Source: Planctomycetota bacterium
GTDB lineage: Bacteria; Planctomycetota; Phycisphaerae; UBA1845
Assembly: GCA_024280855.1 (NCBI GenBank)
Contig: JAJRPG010000071.1
Coordinates: 17,445-81,444, forward strand
DNA: 64,000 nucleotides
Direction: 5' to 3'
Shown: in pieces, positions 10,454 through 19,090 of the stretch
Position numbering within the stretch: position 1 is the first letter of the stretch
How the letters are laid out: the number at the start of each line of letters is the position of its first letter
Program-made: the position numbers and the translations under genes
Notes under the pieces: model-generated
What the model was told of the DNA's origin: nothing
Seen by the model: only the letters and a program-made list of their open reading frames with translations
The model's database searches: none

Positions 10454-11959
10454 CTATGACTCTTCTTCCGACTCCGTGGACACTTCTTTGGTTTCCGTCT
10501 CGCTAACCGGCGACGATAATTCATCAGCCGCCGCAGGAACGCTCGCAGGAACAGACGCTTCGCTTGCATTGTCACCCTTATCTTCGGGGCTGACCGTCGC
10601 GCCATTTTCGTTTTGATTTTCTTCAGCTTGAACTTCGATAACCGCGGCTTCAACTGTTTCGCCATCAGCTACTTCCGCCGTAGCAGATTCGTCAGTTGAT
10701 TCTGATGACTCAGTGTCAGGGGTTAATTCGATACCCGCAGCCTCCGCCTCCCTCGCGGCTTTGTCTGCCGCAAGCCTCTCAGCTTTGGCAGCCGCCTTAG
10801 CCAGTTCGTTTTCTGCAGCAATTCGCTTGGCTTCAACGCCCGCAATTTCTACGAGGTTAGCCGTAAATTCTGGTTCTAATTCCATAGCTGTGGTAATAGG
10901 TTCAGCGCCAATCTCCGCTAGGTCGCCTAGCGAAATGATGCCCATAGCTAAGAGCTTTTCGAGCAGCACATCTTCAACACCTTCAATTGATTTCAACGCT
11001 TTTTCCATCGAGTCGATGCTCTTGTTGTATTCCTCTGGGGTGAGAATATCGATGTCCCAACCCACCAACTGAGCGGCTAGGCGAACATTTTGGCCTCGCT
11101 TACCGATGGCTAATGAAAGTTGATCTTCGTCCACGATCACCGTCGCGCGACCCAGTTCAAAACACAACAAAGTCTCTTTCACTTCCGCCGGCTTGAGCGC
11201 ATTAGCAATCAACACCTGAGAAGATTCGTTCCATCGAACAATATCAATCTTCTCGCCGCCAAGCTCATCAACGATATTACGAATTCGACTGCCGCGCACG
11301 CCAACACATGCGCCCACGGCATCAACCTTCGTATCAATAGAAGAGACGGCTACCTTGGTACGATAGCCAGCTTCTCGCGCGAGTGCGCGAATTTCAATAA
11401 TACGTTCGCCAACTTCGGGAACTTCTAGTTCAAAAAGTTTGCGGATGTAATCTTTATGGGTCTGCGTCAACACAATCGTAACCTGATTCTGCTCTTCACG
11501 AACGTTGAGAATCATGCCACGCACGCGCTCACCAGGATGATGTTGATCGCCAGGTATCTGCTCGCTACGAGGAAGGATAGCCTCACCTCGCCCCAGGTTG
11601 ACAATAACCGTCGAACCCGCGACCCGAGTAACCGTGCCAGTTGCAATCGTGCCCACGAGTTGAGAGTATTCTTCAAAAATCGCGCTTCGCTCATCTTCAC
11701 GAATGCGCTGAATCATCACCTGCTTAGCTGTCTGCGCTGCAATACGTCCCAACGTTTTCATATCGATTGGCTGCTGATTAACCGAAGCCTCGATGGCTCC
11801 GCTCATGCGATCGATCTTGATGATGACATCTTCCGGGTCATCATAAGCCTTGCGCGCAGCCGAAAGCATCGCGGCTTCCAGATCGAGAAAGACGCTTTCT
11901 TTTTCTATATTCTTATCGCGACTAATGGAGTCGACGAATCTGATTAAATCCGTGTTCAT
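10454..11959 (-). CDS. nusA: Transcription termination/antitermination factor NusA
   Basis: S1/KH organisation: VGACVGVRGSRIRNIVDELGGEKIDIVRW, LSLAIGKRGQNVRLAAQLVGWDIDI; acidic C-terminal tail. Confidence 0.96.
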   Translation of the reverse strand: MNTDLIRFVDSISRDKNIEKESVFLDLEAAMLSAARKAYDDPEDVIIKIDRMSGAIEASVNQQPIDMKTLGRIAAQTAKQVMIQRIREDERSAIFEEYSQLVGTIATGTVTRVAGSTVIVNLGRGEAILPRSEQIPGDQHHPGERVRGMILNVREEQNQVTIVLTQTHKDYIRKLFELEVPEVGERIIEIRALAREAGYRTKVAVSSIDTKVDAVGACVGVRGSRIRNIVDELGGEKIDIVRWNESSQVLIANALKPAEVKETLLCFELGRATVIVDEDQLSLAIGKRGQNVRLAAQLVGWDIDILTPEEYNKSIDSMEKALKSIEGVEDVLLEKLLAMGIISLGDLAEIGAEPITTAMELEPEFTANLVEIAGVEAKRIAAENELAKAAAKAERLAADKAAREAEAAGIELTPDTESSESTDESATAEVADGETVEAAVIEVQAEENQNENGATVSPEDKGDNASEASVPASVPAAADELSSPVSETETKEVSTESEEES

Positions 11960-12048
11960 CAGGCCCTCAATAAACCGTTACGAAGTTCGTCAAAAAACAA
12001 TCACACAAAACCACGAGAACGCCAGACAGCGACACCCACAAAAAAAAA

Positions 12049-12073
12049 CGTGGTTGCCATCGGCAAACCCACG
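12049..12073 (-). terminator. Intrinsic terminator-like hairpin in the nusA leader
   Basis: Minus strand CGTGGGTTTGCC-GAT-GGCAACCACG followed by T9 (plus-strand A-run 12040-12048); 10 bp with a 2-nt bulge. Confidence 0.7.
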
Positions 12074-12142
12074 TCGAGCGCTAAACGCGAAAGCCAAGAT
12101 GTCACCTTGACCCTATACCATGACCGCACACTCCCGGAAAAA

Positions 12143-12161
12143 CTCAGTCTTGCGACTTGAG
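12143..12161 (-). terminator. Second terminator-like hairpin with GCAA tetraloop in the nusA leader
   Basis: Minus strand CTCAAGTC-GCAA-GACTGAG followed by TTTTT. Confidence 0.5.
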
Positions 12162-12371
12162 CTACACGCACATTGACCCGGCTTAAATCGCACGGTCAAC
12201 GGCCCTTGTATTGTGCTGTATCATGTTCGCCATATTCACACCCAACGGTAAGTCGTTAAACGACCGCTGACTCTCATAGGGCTTGCCCCAGCTACGGCTG
12301 AACCAAACCTGTTAATTTATCGGTCCATCAAGCCATAATAACTACCTGAAGAACCTATTTCACAGCACGGC

Positions 12372-12399
12372 ATTATAAGACCACACCCAGAGGTGTCAA
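12372..12399 (-). promoter_or_regulatory. Consensus sigma70-like promoter upstream of nusA
   Basis: Minus strand TTGACA - 16 bp - TATAAT. Confidence 0.7.
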
Positions 12400-12511
12400 T
12401 TTCGCAAGTTCAACGTCAATCTCCACCTTGCTCGCTTATAAGGCTAGTGCTAAAAGCATAGATGTTCCGATCGTACTTATGGTATGGGTAACATAACCAT
12501 GCCGATTAGAA

Positions 12512-13084
12512 GTGGGAATAGAAAAATTAAATCTTAGGTGTGATATGATGATAGCTTGGGTGAAGAATACGGCGTTGTTCGCCATGATGGGCTTAGCGGT
12601 TTGCGCCAGCGGGTGCGGTAGTTTAAGCGAAATTCTGGTTCCTTTGTTGCCGGCTGCGGATGATGGCAGCGTGGGAATGACTCCGCCGGAGGTTCAGCCT
12701 GATGTCGTGACGGTCATTTTCCGAAATCTCTCCACCACGGACGCCGTTGACGTGCAGTATTTCGCCGTTGAAGCCAGCTTGGCCGATGTGCAAAACGAGC
12801 TGTTTGTCGAAGAAAACGCCGTCTCCAGGACGCTTGGTGTAGCTGGAACTGGCATTTTGGAGCCGGGCAGTGTCGATTTTCTTGAGCTGTCATGCAGTGA
12901 CACTTTAACGCTTGGCACTTTAGGGGGAAATTTCTTCAACAACGACACAGGAGACCCGACCGGGTCAGGGACGCCTCGCTGGGTTCAAGAGCTAGGGTTG
13001 GGATTGTGTCGCAGCGTTGTCACGATAGCGTATGATACAGAAGGAAATGTTTTTTCAACCAACATTACCATTGAACGTCGTTAG
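12512..13084 (+). CDS. Hypothetical lipoprotein
   Basis: Signal peptide/lipobox LAVCASGCGS; no recognised domain. Confidence 0.6.
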   Translation: MGIEKLNLRCDMMIAWVKNTALFAMMGLAVCASGCGSLSEILVPLLPAADDGSVGMTPPEVQPDVVTVIFRNLSTTDAVDVQYFAVEASLADVQNELFVEENAVSRTLGVAGTGILEPGSVDFLELSCSDTLTLGTLGGNFFNNDTGDPTGSGTPRWVQELGLGLCRSVVTIAYDTEGNVFSTNITIERR

Positions 13085-13107
13085 CACCTGATAGATACTT
13101 ACCACTT

Positions 13108-14379
13108 ATGTTCGTGCCATATCTCACCAGTTGGTTGTTTCTGATCCTAGCCGGCCAGGATGTGGCCACTGCTAACGATCCGCAGGTTCATCTTGATGAA
13201 CTCGTGCAGCGATACATGCTGCTTGAAGATAAATCGAAGCGGGCTGATATTGTTAAGCAAATCAAGCGGGAAAAAAACTTAACGCCGCAGCGCGTCGACA
13301 AAGCTATTCGTCATGTACAACTTTGGCAGGCGCTGCCACAACGCGATGGGACGTTTGTTTGGACTGATCGAAATAGCCAGCAGCACGCGGGCAGTTATCG
13401 TTTACCGGCTAACTATGATCCTGAAAAATCGTACCCTCTGATTCTCGGCGATCTTCCGAATTGGTTTGGCGAATCGGATGCGTATATCGTGGTTGCGCTC
13501 CCGGCTGATTTGCCAGTTGATTTTCACCAATCTCCTGCTGACTACGCGGACCTCTTATCTATGCTGCTGGAAGTTCGACATCGCATTCATGTTGATACGC
13601 AGCGCGTCTTTTTATGCGCTCCCGCTAAGGTCGGTTGGCTGGTGATGATGACGTACCCTGATGTTTTCGCCGGCGCGATTTTCCACGGTTCACCGGTATG
13701 GTGGCCTTACGCTGGGCAGTTGTATCCGATTCTGCTGGAAAATTTTCATGACGTGCCTGTTTTATGGGTATTGCGCAATGACCAGGACGAAACGGCGGCG
13801 CTGTTGAGTTCGTTTATTCAATACCAAGTCAGCCAGAGAAAGCTGCCGTTTGAGATTAAGCTTTTAGATAATGGTCAAACGGCGTTCGGTCTTGAATCCG
13901 AGAGTGATTGGTTTTCGAAGATGGCAGGCAATAGCCTGCCCTACTTGGCTAAACGAATTTCGCACTGGTATCGATTCCCGTCTCAGGGCCAAGCGTCCTG
14001 GTTGAGCGCTGATAAATATAAAGGTGAGCCTTGGACCGCGTCGCAGCTTTCCATTGCTGTTAATCCTACGGTCGATCGAGATGTTTATATTACCCGTGTG
14101 CTGAAAGAGAAGTTGGCTTATCTGGGTGGCCAAGTGGTTGGTCAATCTATTGAGATTCAGACGCGCCGCTGCGAACGAGTTGTGTGGCGATTGTATGAAC
14201 ACTCGATTGACTGGACCAAACCGATTACGGTGACATGTAATGGTCAGCGGCGGTTTGAGGGGAAAGCGAAGCCATCAATTGCTACCATGCTGGAGTTTGC
14301 GCGAGCTTCGTGGGATTTTTCTCGCCCTGTTTGGTCAAGTCGTAAAATAGCCATTCGCTCTGATGCTCCGGATTTATAG
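13108..14379 (+). CDS. Secreted alpha/beta-hydrolase-like protein, putatively degenerate
   Basis: YRLPANYDPEKSYPLIL..DTQRVFLCAPAKVGWLVMMTYPDVFAGAIFHGSP resembles the PHB-depolymerase/esterase layout, without a GxSxG. Confidence 0.5.
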   Translation: MFVPYLTSWLFLILAGQDVATANDPQVHLDELVQRYMLLEDKSKRADIVKQIKREKNLTPQRVDKAIRHVQLWQALPQRDGTFVWTDRNSQQHAGSYRLPANYDPEKSYPLILGDLPNWFGESDAYIVVALPADLPVDFHQSPADYADLLSMLLEVRHRIHVDTQRVFLCAPAKVGWLVMMTYPDVFAGAIFHGSPVWWPYAGQLYPILLENFHDVPVLWVLRNDQDETAALLSSFIQYQVSQRKLPFEIKLLDNGQTAFGLESESDWFSKMAGNSLPYLAKRISHWYRFPSQGQASWLSADKYKGEPWTASQLSIAVNPTVDRDVYITRVLKEKLAYLGGQVVGQSIEIQTRRCERVVWRLYEHSIDWTKPITVTCNGQRRFEGKAKPSIATMLEFARASWDFSRPVWSSRKIAIRSDAPDL

Positions 14380-14422
14380 GCGACTGTCTCCCTTTATTCG
14401 CAGCCGGGCATTTCGTTGGCGA

Positions 14423-14713
14423 TCAACCGATGTGGCTCATTTCATTAATGGTGAATTCGACAATTGCCCCTTCGGTGGCTTTCCTATAGTTCAGCAGATG
14501 GGTGGCATTCATATGGGCCTGCCAAAGCTCGCGTGATTCCCAGTTTTCGTAGAACAAGAAGTAGGCGTGGTTCTCGTTGTCCTGATGAAGATCGTACTGA
14601 ATGCAGCCTTCTTCGGCCCGTGTGGCCAGGATCAGTTTTTCCAGCTCAGCTTTGACCAATTCGATTTTATCGGGATTGACATGGATGTTGGCAACGATGG
14701 TGAGTTTTGACAT
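14423..14713 (-). CDS. Antibiotic biosynthesis monooxygenase (ABM/YgiN-like) family protein
   Basis: MSKLTIVANIHVNPDKIELVKAELEKLILATRAEEGCIQYDLHQDNENHAYFLFYENWESRELWQAHMNATH. Confidence 0.85.
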   Translation of the reverse strand: MSKLTIVANIHVNPDKIELVKAELEKLILATRAEEGCIQYDLHQDNENHAYFLFYENWESRELWQAHMNATHLLNYRKATEGAIVEFTINEMSHIG

Positions 14714-14825
14714 TTCAAGTTTCCTTGTAAGGTGGCCCATGCCCTTCTTTTTGGACATGGGGGAGTCGACGATTGAATTCACTTCGCAGGTTCAATTTCA
14801 TCATACCCGCGAAGGCATTAATCCG

Positions 14826-14880
14826 GTAGGGCACGGTCGCTGCTTCGATTGCAGGCGAAAGGTTGACCTGCCTGAACTAT
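14826..14880 (-). repeat. Dispersed repeat family A, copy 1 (reverse orientation)
   Basis: Reverse complement reads ATAGTTCAGGCAGGTCAACCTTTCGCCTGCAATCGAAGCAGCGACCGTGCCCTAC; closely matches 17821-17875 and 52747-52799. Confidence 0.85.
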
Positions 14881-14901
14881 TGCCTCGCGCGGCGGAAGCA
14901 T

Positions 14902-17685
14902 TCAAGGGCCTAACATTACACCCTGAAACTCTGCGTAGTCATTGAGGTCGATCTGGCCATTGCCGTCGAAGTCGAACTTCATTAAACACGGGAACCCAAA
15001 ACCAGGTGGTTCGCTTTGGCAGAACTCAAAATCGGCAAGGTCAGCTAGGTCTACGTCCCAGTCCGCGTCGAGATCGCCGGGGATTCCTGGCTGGGGCGCA
15101 GCTGCAAACGGGGTTGCGATGTGAACACGGTAACAGGTCAACCATAGTTGATAGTCCAAAAGCGTTACGGTTCCATCGTCGTCAAGATCAGCTGTCGCGT
15201 TGTATCTTGGATCGCCCAAGCTACGTCCAAAGGCGGATAGCAGCACAGCAAAGTCGTCGCCGTCCACAATTAAATCATCGTCCAGATCACCGCAAAGACC
15301 ATCGCTGGGAACACACACACTTGGCTCACCTAAGCATGCGAACCCAAACTCAACCTGACAATTTGCTGAGCATCCGTCGTCGTCGATAGTGCCACCGTCG
15401 TCGCACTGCTCAGTGCCTTCAACCGTCCCGTCGCCACAGACGACCGGTGTGATTACGAAGACGTACGCCGCACCAGAATTGAGAGCGCTGTTGTCGACCT
15501 GGTTCCCGTTGACGCCGGTGGCGTTGCTGGCCTCTATAATCGCCCCGATCACCACCGTGTCGCCGGACACACCCACAGAGTAGCCAAACTGGTCATATGC
15601 ACCGGTGTTGGGCGCCTTGAGGTAAGCCTGCTGGCTCCACACGCTGGCATCGTCGCGGACGAAAACGTACGCCGCACCGGAATCATGGGCACTATTGTCA
15701 TCGACATCCCCGTTGACGCATGTGGCATTGCTGTCCTCAAAATACGCTCCGACGACCACCGTGTCGCCCGACACCGCCACCGACCAGCCAAACACGTCAT
15801 ATGCACCGGTGTTGGACGCCTTGAGGTAGGCCTGCTGGCTCCATACACTGGCAGAGTTGCGGACGAATACATAAGCCGCGCCGGATCTGTCAGCGCTGTT
15901 GTCGGCCTGGTTCCCGTTGACGCCCGTGGCATTGCTGCTCTCAAAATACGCTCCGACGACCACCGTATCGCCGGACACCGCCACCGAGCTGCCAAACCAG
16001 TCACCTGAATTGGTGTTGGACGCCTTGAGGTAGGCCTGTTGGCTCCAGACGCTGACACCATCGCGGACGAAGACATACGCTGCGCCGGAGAAGACGCTAT
16101 TGTCAGCCTGGTTCCCGTCGACGCCGGTGGCGTTGCTGGCCTCAATAACCGCCCCGACTACAACCGTGTCGCCGGACACACCCACAGAGAAGCCAAACCG
16201 GTCATACGTACCGGTGTTGGACGCCTTGAGGTATGACTGTTGGCTCCAGACATCAGAGCCATCGCGGACAAAGATGTAAGCCGCGCCGGAATCGGCGGCG
16301 TTGTTGTCGGCCTGGTTCCCGTTGACGCCCGTGGCATTGCTGCTCTCAAAATACGCTCCGACGACCACCGTGTCGCCGGATACGTCCACCGACCAACCAA
16401 ACCGATCATCTGCATCTATGTTGGACGCCTTGAGGTAGGCCTGCTGGGCCCAAACGCCGCTGGCGCGGGCGAAGACGTACGCTGCGCCCGATTCCGGGGC
16501 GCAGTTGATGACCTGGTTCCCGTTGACGCCTGTGGAGCTACAATCCTCCCGATACGCCCCGACTACAACCGTATCGCCGGACACGGCCACCGATCCGCCA
16601 AAAGAGTCATTTGCGCCGGTGTTTGACGCTTTTAGGTAGGCCTGTTGGCTCCAACTGTCGTTGGAGCGGACGAAGACGTACGCAGCGCCGGAATAGAGGG
16701 CGCTGTTGTCAGCTTGGTTCCCGTTGACGCCCGTGGCTTTGCTGCCCTCGCCCGGCGCCCCGACGACCACCGTGTTTCCGGACACAGACACCGAGTTTCC
16801 AAAAAAGTCATTTACATCGGTGTTGGACGCCTTGAGGTAAGCCTGCTGGGCGATGGGGTCGATGGTTAGTGGGTAGCGCGCATCGCGCTCGTCCACGATT
16901 AGTCGCAGCCCCTTGGCATCTGCAACAATCCGCGCGGGAAGCTGCCGCTTATCCGCGTCCCAAACTTTTAGGCCGGCGTAGTTTACGACTACGCTACCTT
17001 GCCCATTCACGAAGCTCACGCCGAGTCCGTCAGCATTTCCCTTGGCAAGTAAGCCGCCACGCACCGCTAACCTGAATTCCAAATGTTCACCCGCTCCTGT
17101 TGGCCGACTGCTCAGCGTGAAGCCGTGTTCCAATCCGCTACGATCGTTGACGAACCACTCTTGCAATCCGTCGTGCCAGTCATATGTCACTCGATCGTTA
17201 TCCGCAGTCATGCTTGCTTGGCCATTAATACTTCGCTGGTGACCGGGGAATCCGTAGCTTTGCAGTTCTAATCCCCATTGCCAACTCGCACCGTCTGGCT
17301 TAACGACGAAGCCACGTCCGTCGAAATGGGTTAGCCATTGTTGGCCAGGGCTGCGAGCGCGGAATCCACCATCCACGGCTACGGCTGCATGGCGATTCTG
17401 CTCGTACACCTGACGGATGCTATTCCAGTCTGAACCGGCTAATCCTTCGGGGACGACGTCCTTGCTTTTTTGGGGTTTGGTTATCGTGTCACTAACACCA
17501 TTCACGCTGGCATTCAAGCTGCTGCTGTCGAGTGCGTCGCAACTAAAGGGAGCCTTGGCGAAAGATGGACTCTGAGATACGACGATAGCTACCGCAACAG
17601 CCATCACGCGCACCGCTAAGCCTTTTCTGTTTACTGTAATTATCCTACCCCTCCCAGACGAGAATTCGATATATGTGTTCGTCAC
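14902..17685 (-). CDS. Secreted FG-GAP repeat protein with Cys-rich DxDGC module and C-terminal dockerin-like repeats
   Basis: About seven ~67-aa repeats of QQAYLKASNTGxxDxFGxSVxVSGDTVVVGAxxExSNATGVNGNQ..SGAAYVFVR; CGDGTVEGTEQCDDGGTIDDDGCSANCQ; GDLDDDLIVDGDDFAVLLSAFG. Confidence 0.9.
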   Translation of the reverse strand: MTNTYIEFSSGRGRIITVNRKGLAVRVMAVAVAIVVSQSPSFAKAPFSCDALDSSSLNASVNGVSDTITKPQKSKDVVPEGLAGSDWNSIRQVYEQNRHAAVAVDGGFRARSPGQQWLTHFDGRGFVVKPDGASWQWGLELQSYGFPGHQRSINGQASMTADNDRVTYDWHDGLQEWFVNDRSGLEHGFTLSSRPTGAGEHLEFRLAVRGGLLAKGNADGLGVSFVNGQGSVVVNYAGLKVWDADKRQLPARIVADAKGLRLIVDERDARYPLTIDPIAQQAYLKASNTDVNDFFGNSVSVSGNTVVVGAPGEGSKATGVNGNQADNSALYSGAAYVFVRSNDSWSQQAYLKASNTGANDSFGGSVAVSGDTVVVGAYREDCSSTGVNGNQVINCAPESGAAYVFARASGVWAQQAYLKASNIDADDRFGWSVDVSGDTVVVGAYFESSNATGVNGNQADNNAADSGAAYIFVRDGSDVWSQQSYLKASNTGTYDRFGFSVGVSGDTVVVGAVIEASNATGVDGNQADNSVFSGAAYVFVRDGVSVWSQQAYLKASNTNSGDWFGSSVAVSGDTVVVGAYFESSNATGVNGNQADNSADRSGAAYVFVRNSASVWSQQAYLKASNTGAYDVFGWSVAVSGDTVVVGAYFEDSNATCVNGDVDDNSAHDSGAAYVFVRDDASVWSQQAYLKAPNTGAYDQFGYSVGVSGDTVVIGAIIEASNATGVNGNQVDNSALNSGAAYVFVITPVVCGDGTVEGTEQCDDGGTIDDDGCSANCQVEFGFACLGEPSVCVPSDGLCGDLDDDLIVDGDDFAVLLSAFGRSLGDPRYNATADLDDDGTVTLLDYQLWLTCYRVHIATPFAAAPQPGIPGDLDADWDVDLADLADFEFCQSEPPGFGFPCLMKFDFDGNGQIDLNDYAEFQGVMLGP
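15450..16845 (-). repeat. Tandem ~200-bp repeats within the FG-GAP gene
   Basis: Recurring DNA such as 'gacgaccaccgtgtcgccggacac' and 'ttggacgccttgaggtaggcctgctggctcca' about every 200 bp. Confidence 0.85.
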
Positions 17686-17767
17686 TAAACAAGAGCCTAT
17701 AAACTACCAGATTGGGCCTTGGAAAGTCAAGAAAAATATAGCAAAAGGCGCGTAGGGCCGCAGAGTA

Positions 17768-17795
17768 GGGCATCCCGATGTACATCGGGATGCCC
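17768..17795. repeat. Perfect 28-bp palindrome
   Basis: GGGCATCCCGATGTACATCGGGATGCCC equals its own reverse complement. Confidence 0.9.
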
Positions 17796-17820
17796 TGCAC
17801 GGGAATGACGGATAGCATCG

Positions 17821-17875
17821 ATAGTTCAGGCAGGTCAACCTTTCGTCAGTAAACGAAAGAACGACCGTGCCCTAC
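17821..17875 (+). repeat. Dispersed repeat family A, copy 2
   Basis: ATAGTTCAGGCAGGTCAACCTTTCGTCAGTAAACGAAAGAACGACCGTGCCCTAC. Confidence 0.85.
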
Positions 17876-17950
17876 GTCGCAGTGAAAATAATCTATTAAG
17901 ACCACGGGTAAGCTGAATCGCTTTCCCATGCCCCCCACAAACATTTATTA

Positions 17951-19021
17951 TTAGCTCTTAGATACTCTTGCTTCTAGTAAGTCACACAAGCGTTGCAATT
18001 GTGCGGGCAGCGGCGCTTCAAACTCGATGGTCTTTTCTAAGATAGGATGCATCAGGCTAATGCGTCTGGCGTGCAGGGCTTGGTAATCAATGAGCGATTC
18101 GGTGCTGCCCTCGCCGGTGAGATCAAATTCGCTGACGATGTCCCCGCCGTACATTTTATCGCCTACCATCGGATGGCCAATCGACGACATATGCACACGC
18201 AATTGGTGCGTGCGTCCTGTCTTGGGGAATAAGTTGACAGTCGTAAAGCCGCGAAAGCGTTTGTCTACGCGATATTCCGTTATCGCTTCTTTGAACATAG
18301 CCTGCCTTGGAGGCGAAGCCGTGGGAAGTACCATCCGCTGCGTGGTATCGGGATGCGGTGCGAGCGGCTGGTTGATTAAATCACCATCTAACTTTACATC
18401 TCCCCAGCACACGGCGAAATATTGTTTCTTGACAGTTCGATGCTCAAATTGTCGGGAGATTCGCCAGTGGGCTTCGTCGCATTTGGCTATCAGCATGATA
18501 CCCGTGGTGTTTTTATCCAGCCGATGAACGATACCAGGCCGAAACGGCGCACTCCCCTGGCTCAAGGTTTCTGCATGATAAGCGACCGCATTAGCTATCG
18601 TGCCGGACTGGGTAGCATTAGCCGGGTGAACTATGATGCCCGCAGATTTATTGAGGACCATCATCCACTCATCTTCGTAGATAATATCCAGCGGGATATT
18701 TTCCGGGACCAAACGCGAAGACGGCGGCGGTGGCAGACGTATTTCGATCAGGTCATTCTCGGCAGGCTCATAACTAGCCTTGCTGGGCATACCGTTTACG
18801 GTCACGTCGCCTTGCTTGATATATTGTTGAATTACAGAGCGTGAGATGCGAGGATGCAAATGTTGCAGATATTTATCCAGCCGACGCCCTTTAATTCGGC
18901 GGCGCACGGAATGCTGAAAAAATTGCTCGCCTTCAGCTTCACTGTCAACCTCTGCTGGTGACACGCTCTCGGCATCATCGCCTGGCTTATCAATTTTTTC
19001 TTCGGGATTGGTCATCGTCAC
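17951..19021 (-). CDS. RluA/RluD-family pseudouridine synthase with N-terminal S4-like domain
   Basis: S4-like RRIKGRRLDKYLQHLHPRISRSVIQQYIKQGDVTVNG; catalytic PGIVHRLDKNTTGIMLIAK; GRTHQLRVHMSSIGHPMVGDKMYG. Confidence 0.92.
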   Translation of the reverse strand: MTMTNPEEKIDKPGDDAESVSPAEVDSEAEGEQFFQHSVRRRIKGRRLDKYLQHLHPRISRSVIQQYIKQGDVTVNGMPSKASYEPAENDLIEIRLPPPPSSRLVPENIPLDIIYEDEWMMVLNKSAGIIVHPANATQSGTIANAVAYHAETLSQGSAPFRPGIVHRLDKNTTGIMLIAKCDEAHWRISRQFEHRTVKKQYFAVCWGDVKLDGDLINQPLAPHPDTTQRMVLPTASPPRQAMFKEAITEYRVDKRFRGFTTVNLFPKTGRTHQLRVHMSSIGHPMVGDKMYGGDIVSEFDLTGEGSTESLIDYQALHARRISLMHPILEKTIEFEAPLPAQLQRLCDLLEARVSKS

Positions 19022-19090
19022 GCCAGCTGAGTAATTCTATGCTATGGGTAAAATTATATGCAGCCGCGAATCACGATGATTTCCATGACG

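Noticed and set aside
12183-12233. 16-aa minus-strand mini-ORF MANMIQHNTRAVDRAI in the nusA leader, as an attenuation peptide
   Set aside because: No Shine-Dalgarno, no residue bias typical of attenuators; cannot be distinguished from chance.
15549-16145. 198-aa minus-strand out-of-frame ORF with repeats
   Set aside because: Frame-shifted translation of the FG-GAP repeat DNA; codon pattern and signal sequence support the other frame.
15450-16845. Regular ~200-bp repeats that could be mistaken for a CRISPR or satellite array
   Set aside because: They are in frame within one long ORF and encode FG-GAP protein repeats; no short repeat/unique spacer structure.
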